The notes beneath the pieces were generated by a model. That model saw only the letters and a program-made list of their open reading frames with translations. It was not told the origin of the DNA and did not search any database. Of a stretch of DNA of 64,000 nucleotides, positions 28,555 through 37,643 are shown piece by piece. The DNA comes from Mesorhizobium loti CJ3sym (GTDB lineage: Bacteria; Pseudomonadota; Alphaproteobacteria; Rhizobiales; Rhizobiaceae), in the NCBI RefSeq assembly GCF_000472785.1, contig NZ_AXAL01000003.1:283365-347364 (forward strand), read 5' to 3'. Each line of letters opens with the position of its first letter. The first letter of the stretch is position 1. A program made the position numbers and the translations under genes.

Positions 28555-30278
28555 CCGAGCCCAAACGCAAACTGCGCTCCGAAGCCTGGTTCGGTGGTGA
28601 AGGCAAGAACGCCTTCATGCACCGCAGCTGGATGAAAAACCAGGGCATCCCCGCCGATGCTTTCGACGGCCGCCCGGTGATCGGCATCTGCAACACCTGG
28701 TCGGAACTGACGCCGTGCAATGCGCATCTGCGTGCCTTGGCCGATCACGTCAAGCGCGGCGTCTATGAAGCCGGCGGCCTGCCGCTGGAATTTCCTGTCA
28801 TGTCGCTGGGCGAGAGCAACATGCGCCCGACTGCCATGCTGTTTCGCAATTTGGTCAGCATGGATGTCGAAGAGTCGATCCGCGGCAATCCCATCGACGG
28901 CGTCATCTTGCTTGTCGGCTGCGACAAGACCACGCCGGCGCTGTTGATGGGGGCCGCCTCATGCAATCTGCCGACCATCACCGTTTCCGGCGGGCCGATG
29001 CTCAACGGCAAGTTCCGCGGACAGGATATCGGCTCAGGCACGCATGTCTGGAAATTCGCCGAAGAGGTGAAGGCCGGCCGCATGCCGGTCGCCGACTTCC
29101 TTGCCGCCGAGCAGGGCCAGAGCCGGTCGGCCGGCAGTTGCATGACGATGGGCACGGCCTCGACCATGGCCAGCATGGTGGAAGCGCTCGGCATCGGCAT
29201 GCCGGACAATGCCGCGATCCCGGCCGTGGATTCGCGCCGCGGCGTGCTTGCCCAGATGGCTGGACGCCAGATCGTCGAACTGGTCCGCAGGGACGTGAAA
29301 ATTTCCGATATTCTTACCAGGCAGGCGTTCGAAAATGCCATCCGCGTCAATGGCGCCATCGGCGGCTCGACCAATGCGGTGCTGCATCTGATCGCCATCG
29401 CCAACCGTATCGGTGTCGACCTCAGCCTCGAGGATTGGGACCGCCTTGGCCGCGACGTTCCGACGATTGTCGACCTGATGCCTTCGGGCCGGTTCCTGAT
29501 GGAAGATTTCTACTATGCCGGGGGGCTAGCTGCGGTCATGGCGTCGCTTGATGAAGTGGGGCTTCTTCATCGCGACGTCATGACCGTCAGCGACAGGACC
29601 ATCGGGGAATTGATCGACGGCGCGCCGAACTACAACAGCGAGGTCATAAGGCCGATGAGCGCGCCGCTGACCGAGCAGGGCGGCATCTCTATCCTGCGCG
29701 GCAATCTGGCGCCCAATGGTGCGGTCATCAAGCCATCGGCGGCAACGCCCGAACTGATGCAGCATCGCGGCAAGGCCGTCGTCTTCGAAAACATCGAGCA
29801 CTACTATGCCCGCATCGACGATCCGGAACTGGATATCGACGCCTCATCGGTCATGGTGCTGAAGAACTGCGGACCGCGCGGCTATCCAGGGATGGCTGAG
29901 GTCGGCAACATGCCGCTGCCGGCCAAGCTGCTCAAGCAAGGTGTTTCCGACATGGTGCGCATTTCGGACGCGCGCATGAGCGGCACCGCTTACGGCACTG
30001 TCGTGCTGCATGTGGCACCGGAGGCCGCGGCAGGTGGTGCACTGGCGCTGGTGCGCGATGGCGATCTCATCGAACTCGATGTCGCTGGCCGCCGGCTGGA
30101 GCTCTTGGTGTCGGACGAGGAACTGGCGATCCGCCGCCGCGACTGGAAGCCGCCGGCGGCTCCGCAAGGCGGCTACCAGAGCCTCTATGTCGAGCGCGTG
30201 CTGCAGGCCGACAAGGGCTGCGATTTCGACTTCCTCGTTGGCCGGCGTGATGCCGGCATCCCTCGGCATTCGCACTAG
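28551..30278 (+). CDS. IlvD/EDD-family sugar-acid dehydratase, L-arabonate type
   Basis: The 575-residue enzyme dehydrates a sugar acid to its 2-keto-3-deoxy form. Cys56 (PCNAH), Cys124 (VGCDKTTP) and Cys197 (AGSCMTMG) can ligate an Fe-S cluster; they correspond with a constant offset of 3 to Cys59/127/200 of Rhizobium leguminosarum L-arabonate dehydratase as I recall it, a [2Fe-2S] enzyme. The active-site serine lies in DARMSGTAYG near 473-482. It starts with GTG overlapping the GntR stop. L-arabonate, or D-fuconate/D-galactonate, are the likely substrates. Confidence 0.88.
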   Translation: MTEPKRKLRSEAWFGGEGKNAFMHRSWMKNQGIPADAFDGRPVIGICNTWSELTPCNAHLRALADHVKRGVYEAGGLPLEFPVMSLGESNMRPTAMLFRNLVSMDVEESIRGNPIDGVILLVGCDKTTPALLMGAASCNLPTITVSGGPMLNGKFRGQDIGSGTHVWKFAEEVKAGRMPVADFLAAEQGQSRSAGSCMTMGTASTMASMVEALGIGMPDNAAIPAVDSRRGVLAQMAGRQIVELVRRDVKISDILTRQAFENAIRVNGAIGGSTNAVLHLIAIANRIGVDLSLEDWDRLGRDVPTIVDLMPSGRFLMEDFYYAGGLAAVMASLDEVGLLHRDVMTVSDRTIGELIDGAPNYNSEVIRPMSAPLTEQGGISILRGNLAPNGAVIKPSAATPELMQHRGKAVVFENIEHYYARIDDPELDIDASSVMVLKNCGPRGYPGMAEVGNMPLPAKLLKQGVSDMVRISDARMSGTAYGTVVLHVAPEAAAGGALALVRDGDLIELDVAGRRLELLVSDEELAIRRRDWKPPAAPQGGYQSLYVERVLQADKGCDFDFLVGRRDAGIPRHSH

Positions 30279-30289
30279 AGAGGCGCGCG

Positions 30290-31069
30290 ATGACGGATGA
30301 AATCGGCAGCTACGCGACCTACCCGAGCCTCAAGGACCGCAGCGTCTTCATCACTGGCGGCGGCAGCGGCATCGGCGAAAGCCTGGTGCGCCATTTCTGC
30401 GCGCAAGGCAGCCGCGTCGCCTTCGTCGACATGGCTGAGGAACCCTCGAAGCGTCTGGTCGATGCGATTGCGGCCGATGGACATCGCGCGCCGCTGTTCA
30501 TTGCCTGCGACCTGCGCAATGTCGAGGAGCTGCAGGCGGCAACCGTGGAGGCCATGCTGCACAACGGTCCGATCCAGGTTCTGTGCAACAACGCCGGCAA
30601 TGACGACCGCCATCAGACTAAGGATGTAACGGTCGCTTATTGGGACGACCGCATGGCGGTCAATCTGCGCCACCAGTTCTTTGCAGCCCAGGCGGTGCGC
30701 CCACAGATGGGCTCGCTGGGCGGCGGGTCGATCATCAATTTCGGCTCCATCACCTGGATGGTCGGCGATCCCGATTGCCCGGCCTATGTGACGGCCAAGG
30801 CCGCGGTCTACGGCATGACGCGCGCGCTGGCCCGCGAACTCGGCCCCGAGCGTATCCGTGTCAACTGCATGGTGCCGGGCTGGGTGATGACCGAGCGCCA
30901 GATGCGGCTGTGGCTGAACCCGGCCGGCGAGCGCCAGATCGCGGAGAGGCAGTGCCTGCCCGACCGGCTGCAGCCCTCCGATATCGCGCGCATGGCGCTG
31001 TTCCTCGCCGCCGACGACAGCCTGATGTGCACGAGCCAGCAGTTCATCGTCGACGCTGGCTGGGTGTGA
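30290..31069 (+). CDS. SDR sugar or sugar-acid dehydrogenase
   Basis: The 259-residue short-chain dehydrogenase has TGGGSGIG at 22-29, NNAG at 100-103, catalytic Ser153, Tyr166 and Lys170 (AYVTAKAA), and the C-terminal SSQQF-like segment TSQQFIVDAGWV. In this operon it could oxidise the aldose at C1 (a galactose/arabinose dehydrogenase), or oxidise the 2-keto-3-deoxy acid at C4, since the next gene is an FAH-family hydrolase. It follows the dehydratase by 11 bases. Confidence 0.86.
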   Translation: MTDEIGSYATYPSLKDRSVFITGGGSGIGESLVRHFCAQGSRVAFVDMAEEPSKRLVDAIAADGHRAPLFIACDLRNVEELQAATVEAMLHNGPIQVLCNNAGNDDRHQTKDVTVAYWDDRMAVNLRHQFFAAQAVRPQMGSLGGGSIINFGSITWMVGDPDCPAYVTAKAAVYGMTRALARELGPERIRVNCMVPGWVMTERQMRLWLNPAGERQIAERQCLPDRLQPSDIARMALFLAADDSLMCTSQQFIVDAGWV

Positions 31070-31100
31070 TCCGCACCGCTCCAAGGGAAGAAGGTTTTTC

Positions 31101-32099
31101 ATGCGTCTAGTTCAGTACACAACGATCGATGGCAGCAGGCGGGTTGGCCGCGTCTCCGATGACGGCAATCACTTGCACCCACTCGACAAGACCAGCTCCG
31201 TGCTGGAACTCGCCGAAGCAGCGATCGCTCAGGGCACATCCATCGCAGCGCTGGTCGAGAAGCGGACCAGCAAAGCTACGGTCGACTACGACGAGCTGCT
31301 GCGCGATGGCCGTGTGCTCGCCCCCGTCGACCATCCGGAGCCGGCGCGTTTCCTGGTCACCGGCACCGGCCTCACCCACACTGGAAGTGCCTCTGCGCGC
31401 AACCAGATGCACTTGCTGACACATGGCGAGGAGGCCGAGGAATCGGATTCGCTGAAGATCTTCAAGATGGGCCTGGAAGGCGGCAAGCCCGGCGTCGGCA
31501 AGATCGGCATCCAGCCGGAATGGTTTTTCAAGGGCGTCGGCACCTGCGTCGTGCCGCCGGGTGCCGATCTGCCGATGCCGGCATTCGCGAAAGCCGGTGC
31601 AGAGGAAGCCGAGATCGTCGGGCTTTATCTCAATGGGCCGGACGGCCATCCCTATCGCATTGGCTACGCGCTCGGAAACGAATATTCTGACCATGTGACG
31701 GAGGGCGAGAACTATCTCTATCTCGCCCATTCCAAGCTGCGCTCCTGCTCGATCGGGCCGGAGCTGCTTGTCGGCGACCTGCCCGAGGAAGTGCGCGGCC
31801 ATTCCCGTATCCTGCGTGACGGTGCCGTTGTCTGGGAGCAGGAATTCCTGTCGGGCGAGACGCACATGTCGCACTCGATCGCCAATCTCGAACATTTCCA
31901 TTTCCGCTACCCGATGCACCGCAGGGCGGGTGATCTGCATGCCTATTTCTTCGGCGCGGCGGTGATGAGCTACGCCTCCGGCGTCAAGACGGCGCCCGGC
32001 GACGAGTATGAAATCCAGGCACAGACATTCGGCAAGCCGCTGCGCAACCAGATGGTGTCGGTGCCGGACGAGGGACTGGTCACCGTCACCCAGCTGTGA
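31101..32099 (+). CDS. fumarylacetoacetate-hydrolase-family protein, AraD1 type
   Basis: The 332-residue protein is of the AraD1 branch of the FAH superfamily: an N-terminal domain (MRLVQYTTIDGSRRVGRV), the TGTGLTHTGSAxxR segment near 88-100, acidic metal ligands EEAEIVGLY near 170-178, and the IANLEHFHFRYPMH segment near 258. In sugar-acid pathways such enzymes dehydrate a 2-keto-3-deoxypentonate or hydrolyse a 2,4-diketo-3-deoxy acid to pyruvate plus glycolate or lactate. The neighbours (dehydratase, SDR) suit either. Confidence 0.84.
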   Translation: MRLVQYTTIDGSRRVGRVSDDGNHLHPLDKTSSVLELAEAAIAQGTSIAALVEKRTSKATVDYDELLRDGRVLAPVDHPEPARFLVTGTGLTHTGSASARNQMHLLTHGEEAEESDSLKIFKMGLEGGKPGVGKIGIQPEWFFKGVGTCVVPPGADLPMPAFAKAGAEEAEIVGLYLNGPDGHPYRIGYALGNEYSDHVTEGENYLYLAHSKLRSCSIGPELLVGDLPEEVRGHSRILRDGAVVWEQEFLSGETHMSHSIANLEHFHFRYPMHRRAGDLHAYFFGAAVMSYASGVKTAPGDEYEIQAQTFGKPLRNQMVSVPDEGLVTVTQL

Positions 32100-32151
32100 T
32101 GGCAAAAGTCCGGAAATTACGGTCCACCAGAACGAAATGGGAGATTGAAAA

Positions 32152-33177
32152 ATGGGACTGAAGAAAGCCTTTCTAAGACTAGCGACCATCGGGCTCGGCA
32201 TCGGCCTGATGACGTCGGCGGCACTAGCCGCGAACCTTCGCGTGCTCGCCTGGGACGGCTACGCCGACCCGGACTGGGTCAAGGATTTTACCGCCACCAC
32301 CGGCATCGGCGTCGATGTTGTCTTCATCGGCAGCGATGACGAGATCTGGGCCAAGATCAAGGGCAGCGAAGGCCAGGACTTCGACGTCTTTGCCGTCAAC
32401 ACCGCCCAGCTGCAGCGCTACATCAAGGCCGATCTGGTATCGCCGATCGACATCACCAAACTGCCCAACCAGAAGGACGTGCTGCCGCGCTTCCGCGATC
32501 TGTCGCAGGTCAGCGGCGACACCAAGGACGGCAAGGTCTACGGCATTCCGTTCTGCTTCGATTCCATCGGGCTGATCTACGACACCGACAAGGTCAAGCC
32601 GGCGCCGACCTCGATGTCGGTGCTGTGGGATCCGGCCTACAAGGGCAAGATTCTGGCCTACGACAATGGCGAGCATAATTTCTCGTTCACCGCACTGACG
32701 CTCGGCTACAAGGACCCGTTCAACCTCAACGCCGAGCAGATGGCGGCGGTGAAGGCCAAGCTGGTCGAGCTCAAGCGCAATGTGCTGAGCTTCTACACCA
32801 CTGCCGACGAGGCGCAGCAGATCTACCAGAACAATGATGTTGCCCTGATCTGGGCCAATTACGGCCAGCAGCAGGTCAAGGCACTGCAGAAGATCGGCGC
32901 CCATGTCGCCTACGTCAATCCAAGCGAAGGCGCGCTGGCCTGGCTCGACAATTGGGTCATTTCCAAGGGTGTCCGCGACAATGCGGCGGCCGAGAAATGG
33001 ATCGACTTCATGCTGACCAAGAAGGTCAGCGGCGCGCTTTCCGAGCGCACCGGCTTCGGCAACACTGTGGTCGAGTCGAGCAGCGCCGGCGGCAATGACA
33101 AGCTGGTCTGGCTCAACAATGTCGAAGACCCGCTCAAGCGTTCGGATCTGTGGAACGAGATCAAGGCGACGCCCTGA
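32152..33177 (+). CDS. PotD/PotF-type ABC transporter substrate-binding protein
   Basis: The 341-residue periplasmic protein has a Sec signal peptide (basic MGLKKAFLRL, hydrophobic core, cleavage after ALA near residue 25) and a mature start NLRVLAWDGYADPDWVKDF as in spermidine/putrescine-type binding proteins. It begins 52 bases after the AraD1 gene behind GGGAGATTG, so it may be co-transcribed with the sugar-acid enzymes. Ligand is uncertain: the fold is used for polyamines but also for opines, thiamine and organic acids. Confidence 0.9.
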   Translation: MGLKKAFLRLATIGLGIGLMTSAALAANLRVLAWDGYADPDWVKDFTATTGIGVDVVFIGSDDEIWAKIKGSEGQDFDVFAVNTAQLQRYIKADLVSPIDITKLPNQKDVLPRFRDLSQVSGDTKDGKVYGIPFCFDSIGLIYDTDKVKPAPTSMSVLWDPAYKGKILAYDNGEHNFSFTALTLGYKDPFNLNAEQMAAVKAKLVELKRNVLSFYTTADEAQQIYQNNDVALIWANYGQQQVKALQKIGAHVAYVNPSEGALAWLDNWVISKGVRDNAAAEKWIDFMLTKKVSGALSERTGFGNTVVESSSAGGNDKLVWLNNVEDPLKRSDLWNEIKATP

Positions 33178-33207
33178 TCCTTTCCGTATCTGACTCGAAG
33201 GACCCGG

Positions 33208-33228
33208 CGGTCCGGACATTCCGGACCG
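33208..33228 (+). repeat. intercistronic stem-loop after the binding-protein gene
   Basis: A perfect 8-bp inverted repeat (CGGTCCGG / CCGGACCG) with a 5-base loop lies in the 75-base gap between the binding-protein and ATPase genes. No T-run follows. It is the same kind of post-binding-protein hairpin as at 4694-4721 and probably sets subunit ratios. Confidence 0.7.
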
Positions 33229-33252
33229 TCGCAGCGTATGCGAGAATAGTCT

Positions 33253-34353
33253 ATGAACCAGAACACCGACCTGCTGACGCTGCGGTCCGTCTCGAAATCC
33301 TACGGCACGGTTCCCGTGCTGCACGACATCGACCTGTCGATCAAGGACGGTGAGTTCCTGACAGTGCTTGGACCGTCGGGCTCCGGCAAGACCACGGTGC
33401 TGCGGCTGATCGGCGGGCTGGAGCCGCTGACAGCGGGCGAGATCCGGCTGGACGGCCAGGACATCAGCCGCATGCCGATCAACAAGCGGCCGTTCAACAC
33501 CGTATTCCAGGACTATGCGCTGTTCCCGCACATGACCGTTTCCGGCAATGTCGGCTACGGACTTTCGGTGCGCCATATGAAGCGCAAGGAGATTACGCGC
33601 CGTGTCGCGGAGGCCCTCGAGCTGGTGCAGCTCGGGCGTTTCGCCGACCGCTTCCCGGCACAGCTCTCCGGCGGCCAACGCCAGCGCGTTGCGCTGGCCC
33701 GCGCGCTGATCTGCCAGCCGCGCCTCATCCTGCTCGACGAGCCGCTGGCAGCACTCGACCTCGAGCTGCGCCGGCAGATGCAGGAGTTCCTGAAATCCAT
33801 CCAGCGCGAGATCAAGACCACCTTCCTGTTCGTCACCCACGACCAGGAAGAAGCCATCGGCATGGCCGACCGGATCTGCGTCATGCAGGCCGGCCATATC
33901 CGCCAGCTCGGCACGCCGCACGACCTCTACTACAAGCCAAATTGCGAGTTCGTGGCGCGCTTCTTCGGCGAGAACAATCTGGTTCCCGGAAAACTTGGGC
34001 CGGCGCAGGGCGAACAGCGATCGATTGAGACCGCACTTGGGCGCCTGGTCTGCTCGATCAGTGACCAGCCGCATCTGAAGGCGGCACCAGACGGCGCCAG
34101 CGCCTTCGCGGCGTTCCGTCCCGAGGCCTTGCATATGGCTGACGCAACGGACAGCGGCAACAGCTTTTCCGGCACCATCGCCGATCTTGCCTTTGCCGGT
34201 TCCTCGACCGTCGCCACCATCACGACTGGCGGCGATGCCGCGCAACGGCTGCGGCTGCGCATGCCGAGCCGCATCGACGGCAGCGTGCTGAAGTCAGGCG
34301 AAACGGTCTCGCTTTGCTTTGCACCGCATGAAGGCCATCTGGTGCTAGCATGA
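33253..34353 (+). CDS. PotA-type ABC transporter ATP-binding protein
   Basis: The 366-residue ATPase has Walker A GPSGSGKTT at 40-48, signature LSGGQ at 138-142, Walker B LILLDEPLAALD near 158-169, and a C-terminal TOBE-type domain from about 280. The FPHMTVSGNVGYGL Q-loop segment is typical of the PotA/CysA/FbpC group. It ends in an ATGA overlap with the first permease gene. Confidence 0.93.
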   Translation: MNQNTDLLTLRSVSKSYGTVPVLHDIDLSIKDGEFLTVLGPSGSGKTTVLRLIGGLEPLTAGEIRLDGQDISRMPINKRPFNTVFQDYALFPHMTVSGNVGYGLSVRHMKRKEITRRVAEALELVQLGRFADRFPAQLSGGQRQRVALARALICQPRLILLDEPLAALDLELRRQMQEFLKSIQREIKTTFLFVTHDQEEAIGMADRICVMQAGHIRQLGTPHDLYYKPNCEFVARFFGENNLVPGKLGPAQGEQRSIETALGRLVCSISDQPHLKAAPDGASAFAAFRPEALHMADATDSGNSFSGTIADLAFAGSSTVATITTGGDAAQRLRLRMPSRIDGSVLKSGETVSLCFAPHEGHLVLA

Positions 34354-35222
34354 GCGCAGCTGGCTCGATACATCCTAGGGAAAGGCGTTTGTCGCTGCTG
34401 GTGACAGTGCTGGCCTTCGCGTTGCCGGTGATCTTCGTCCTCGTGCCGCTGGCGATCTTCCTCGTCTACAGTTTCTTCAGCGTCGACCAGGGCACGATCG
34501 TCTACACGCCGACGCTCGGCAACTATGTCAGGTTCTTCACCGATCCGATCTTTCTGCCGGTGTTCTGGAACACCATCGTACTGTGCGTGTCGGTGGCCGT
34601 CATCTGCATCCTGCTCGCCTATCCCGCCGCCTATTTCCTGACGACGCTGAAAGGACGGTGGCGCTATGCCTTGCTGATGCTGCTTCTGGTGCCACTGCTG
34701 ATGAGCTACGTCATCAAGATCTACGCCATCCGCAGCATCCTTGGCCTCAACGGCTTCCTCAACAAGGCACTGGTGGCGCTCGGCATCCTGCAGCAGCCGT
34801 CGAACCTTTTCGTGTTCAACATGAACGCCATCCTGTTGACGCTGAGCCTGCTCTTGATCCCCTTCGCCATCCTGCCGATCTTCCTGTCGCTGGAGCGGAT
34901 CCCGCAGACCTTGCTGCGCGCCTCCGATGATCTTGGCGCCAGCGGCTGGCAGACTTTCCTGCGCATCACCTTGCCGCTCAGCCTGCCCGGCGTCGCCTCG
35001 GCCGCGAGCTTCGTCTTCGTGCTGGCGATTGGCGACTTCCTGACGCCGCAAATGGTCGGTGGGATCAGCGGCTTCACCTTCGGCCGCATCCTCTACAGCC
35101 AGTTCGGCACAGCCTATAACTGGCCATTCGGCGCCGCACTCTCAGTGGCCCTGGCAATCGTGGTGATCTGCGCCATCCTCGTCGGCGAACGCTTCGGACG
35201 CAACCGGGGGACGTCGATATGA
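34350..35222 (+). CDS. PotB-type ABC transporter permease
   Basis: The 290-residue membrane protein has a first transmembrane helix at about 17-40 and the EAA-like cytoplasmic loop (LRASDDLGASGWQTFLRITLPLSLPGV near 190-215) of binding-protein-dependent permeases. It forms a heterodimer with the PotC-type protein that overlaps it by 4 bases at the 3' end. Confidence 0.92.
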   Translation: MSAAGSIHPRERRLSLLVTVLAFALPVIFVLVPLAIFLVYSFFSVDQGTIVYTPTLGNYVRFFTDPIFLPVFWNTIVLCVSVAVICILLAYPAAYFLTTLKGRWRYALLMLLLVPLLMSYVIKIYAIRSILGLNGFLNKALVALGILQQPSNLFVFNMNAILLTLSLLLIPFAILPIFLSLERIPQTLLRASDDLGASGWQTFLRITLPLSLPGVASAASFVFVLAIGDFLTPQMVGGISGFTFGRILYSQFGTAYNWPFGAALSVALAIVVICAILVGERFGRNRGTSI

Positions 35223-36019
35223 ACGCCCTGCCCCGGCCCTCGACCATCTTCCTGGCCGCGATCACGGCGCTGGTCGCGGTGCTGCTCTACAGCCCGCTGT
35301 TCGTGCCGATCGTGTCGTCGTTCTTCACCATTTCGCATGGCAATGTCGACTGGTCGTCACCGACCCTTGCAACCTATGTGGCGCTGGCCGAGAACCACGA
35401 CATATTGGCCGCCTTGCGCACCACGCTGATCGTCGGCGTCTGCACCGTTATCCTCTCGGTGGTCAGCGGAACGCTGCTGGCGCTCTATTATCACGGCCGC
35501 CGCTCGGGGCGTTCCTTCCTGCAGTTCATCATCTTCCTGCCCTTCTTGATGCCGCCGATCATCAGCGGCCTGGCGCTGCTGATCTTCTTTCGCGAAATCC
35601 ATCTCGAACGCTCGCTGCTGACGGTGGTCATCGGCCATACCGTGTTCGTGCTGGCGATCGTCTACCGCACGGTGCTGATGCGGCTGCAGTCGATGAGCCG
35701 CACGCTGGTCGAGGCGTCCTACGATCTCGGCGCCACCGGCTGGCAGACCTTCTGGCGCATCATCCTGCCGAACCTGTCGAGCGCGATGGTGGGCGGCGCC
35801 ATCCTGGCCTTCGCGCTGTCGTTCGACGAAACGATGATCACCATCCTGGTCACCGGCACGCAAAGCACGCTGCCGGTCAGGCTGTGGGCGATGATGCGGC
35901 TTGGCTTTTCACCCGACATCAATGCGCTGGTGGCGCTGATCCTGATGTTCACCGTGCTGCTGTGCGTGCTCGCCGCCCGTTTCCTGATCCCCAGGCAGAT
36001 GGCGACGGAACGGACTTGA
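35219..36019 (+). CDS. PotC-type ABC transporter permease
   Basis: The 266-residue membrane protein has six predicted hydrophobic segments and the EAA loop LVEASYDLGATGWQTFWRIILPNL near 162-185, then AFALSFDETMITILVTG, typical of PotC. It ends the operon that begins with the GntR gene at 27754. A FAD-linked oxidase gene is convergent, only 15 bases away. Confidence 0.92.
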   Translation: MNALPRPSTIFLAAITALVAVLLYSPLFVPIVSSFFTISHGNVDWSSPTLATYVALAENHDILAALRTTLIVGVCTVILSVVSGTLLALYYHGRRSGRSFLQFIIFLPFLMPPIISGLALLIFFREIHLERSLLTVVIGHTVFVLAIVYRTVLMRLQSMSRTLVEASYDLGATGWQTFWRIILPNLSSAMVGGAILAFALSFDETMITILVTGTQSTLPVRLWAMMRLGFSPDINALVALILMFTVLLCVLAARFLIPRQMATERT

Positions 36020-36034
36020 GCTATCGAACGTCTG

Positions 36035-37438
36035 TCATCGGGTGGGGGCGGTCGGGTCGAGATCGAAGACCCGTCCCCGGTTAAGGATGTTCTTCGGGTC
36101 AAGCGCGGTCTTCAGCAGACGCATCGTGGCGATTTCGGCGTCGCTGCGCACCAGGTGCAGCCACTGCTTCTTGTCGAGGCCGATGCCATGCTCGGCCGAA
36201 ACGCCGCCGCCCGACGCCGCGACGCCGCGATAGACGATGCCGTAGGCCGCCGCCGGATCCGCGGTCAGCACCTGATAGTGCAGATTGCCGTCGCCGAGAT
36301 GGCCGAAGACATAGATGTCGGCGCCGGGATCGACAGCATGGATGGCGGCATCCGCGTCCCGCAGGAACGCCCCCATGCGGGCAAGCGGGATGCTGATGTC
36401 GACGCCGATCAGGCCCTTGATCGAAAACAGCACGCGGTTGGCGTCCTCGCGCACGTCCCAGAGCGCCCGGAACTCGCGCGGTGACTGCGAGACGACGACA
36501 TCGTCGACCATGCCGTCCTCGACCGCTTGCATCAGAACTTCGGCGAAGCGTTCGCCGTCGCGCTCGGGCTCGCTTCCCTGGATTTCGGCTAAGACATAGA
36601 CGGGCGAGCCAGCCGGCAACGGCGCCGGCATGGCCATGCTGCCAACCATGACGTCATAGAGCGGCGCGAAATTGACCTCATAGGCTGACAATAACGGGCC
36701 GAGCTTTTGCCGCAGCAGCCCAAGCAGCGCGATCGCCGCGTGGAGCGAAGACAGAGCGCAGAAAGCGTTCACTTCGGATGCCGGCTTCGGATGCAGCCTG
36801 AGCGCGGCGCGGGTAACGACGCCAAGCGTCCCTTCCGCGCCGATGAAGAGCTGGCTGAGGTCGTAGCCGGAATTGTCCTTGGGCAGGCCCCTCAGCGAGG
36901 ACAGCACGCTGCCATCGGCAAGCACCGCTTCCAGCCCCAGCACCTGCGCCCGGTACATGCCATAGCGCAGCACGCGGATGCCGCCGGCATTGGTGGCGAT
37001 GTTGCCGCCGACCGTCGCCGACCCGCGCGCGCCGATGTCGACACCGAACATCAGCCCGGCGCCGTCGGCTGCCTCCTGCACCGCTTGCAGCGTTGCACCC
37101 GCTTCGGCGACGATGCTGGCGGCCTGACTGTCCGGTGCGGCAAGGCCAGTCATGCGCTCCAGCGACAACACGATTTCGCCCGGCTGGACGCGTGCGCCAC
37201 CGGCCAGCCCGGTGCGTCCGCCGTGGACGACGACCGGCTGGCCGAGCGCGTTGCACCCGGCCAGTGCCGCCGCGACACCAATGGTATCGCGCGGACGCAG
37301 CACCACTTCAGGCAGCGCGCCAGGCTTGCCGTCAAGAGCATCGCGATAGCGCTGGTCGACATCGGCGCCGGCGAGCACGCCGCCCGCGCCCAGCCGGTCG
37401 CCAAGAGCGGACAAAAGTCGTTGCGTTTCAGGCGACAT
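36035..37438 (-). CDS. FAD-linked 2-hydroxy-acid dehydrogenase (GlcD/D-lactate type)
   Basis: The 467-residue protein has the N-terminal PCMH-type FAD-binding domain (VVVHGGRTGLAGGARVQPGEIV near 68-90; GNIATNAGGIRVLRYGMYR near 143-162) and the C-terminal substrate domain with FGHLGDGNLHYQVL and AEHGIGLDKKQWL, containing metal-binding histidines. Family members oxidise D-lactate, glycolate or D-2-hydroxyglutarate. Glycolate is one possible end product of the neighbouring pentonate pathway, which would explain its position. No clear ribosome site is visible at the chosen ATG. Confidence 0.88.
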   Translation of the reverse strand: MSPETQRLLSALGDRLGAGGVLAGADVDQRYRDALDGKPGALPEVVLRPRDTIGVAAALAGCNALGQPVVVHGGRTGLAGGARVQPGEIVLSLERMTGLAAPDSQAASIVAEAGATLQAVQEAADGAGLMFGVDIGARGSATVGGNIATNAGGIRVLRYGMYRAQVLGLEAVLADGSVLSSLRGLPKDNSGYDLSQLFIGAEGTLGVVTRAALRLHPKPASEVNAFCALSSLHAAIALLGLLRQKLGPLLSAYEVNFAPLYDVMVGSMAMPAPLPAGSPVYVLAEIQGSEPERDGERFAEVLMQAVEDGMVDDVVVSQSPREFRALWDVREDANRVLFSIKGLIGVDISIPLARMGAFLRDADAAIHAVDPGADIYVFGHLGDGNLHYQVLTADPAAAYGIVYRGVAASGGGVSAEHGIGLDKKQWLHLVRSDAEIATMRLLKTALDPKNILNRGRVFDLDPTAPTR

Positions 37439-37643
37439 CGGGCTCAGGCGCCTGCGTGGCGTCTGCGTCCAGCGACCGGATGGCCCGATGGGTATTCCTT
37501 TCCAACACGCTCGCCATCCTTCCCATTGCAGCCGGCCGATCCTATTCGGGATCGCCTGCCGTGCAAGCGATATCGGCCTGCCCCAGGCGATGCCGGCATC
37601 AATCGCGATGCGACGCGATCGACGCCGGACGCGCTGTGTCAGT

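Noticed and set aside
32224..34245. 673-codon minus-strand open frame across the PotD/PotA genes
   Set aside because: Long antisense frames are common at this GC; the product has no family motif and the plus-strand genes are well supported by motifs and overlaps.
37602..37619. ATCGCG-N6-CGCGAT dyad between the FAD oxidase and the LivK-type gene
   Set aside because: Short GC-rich arms expected by chance at this base composition, no T-run and no promoter placement.
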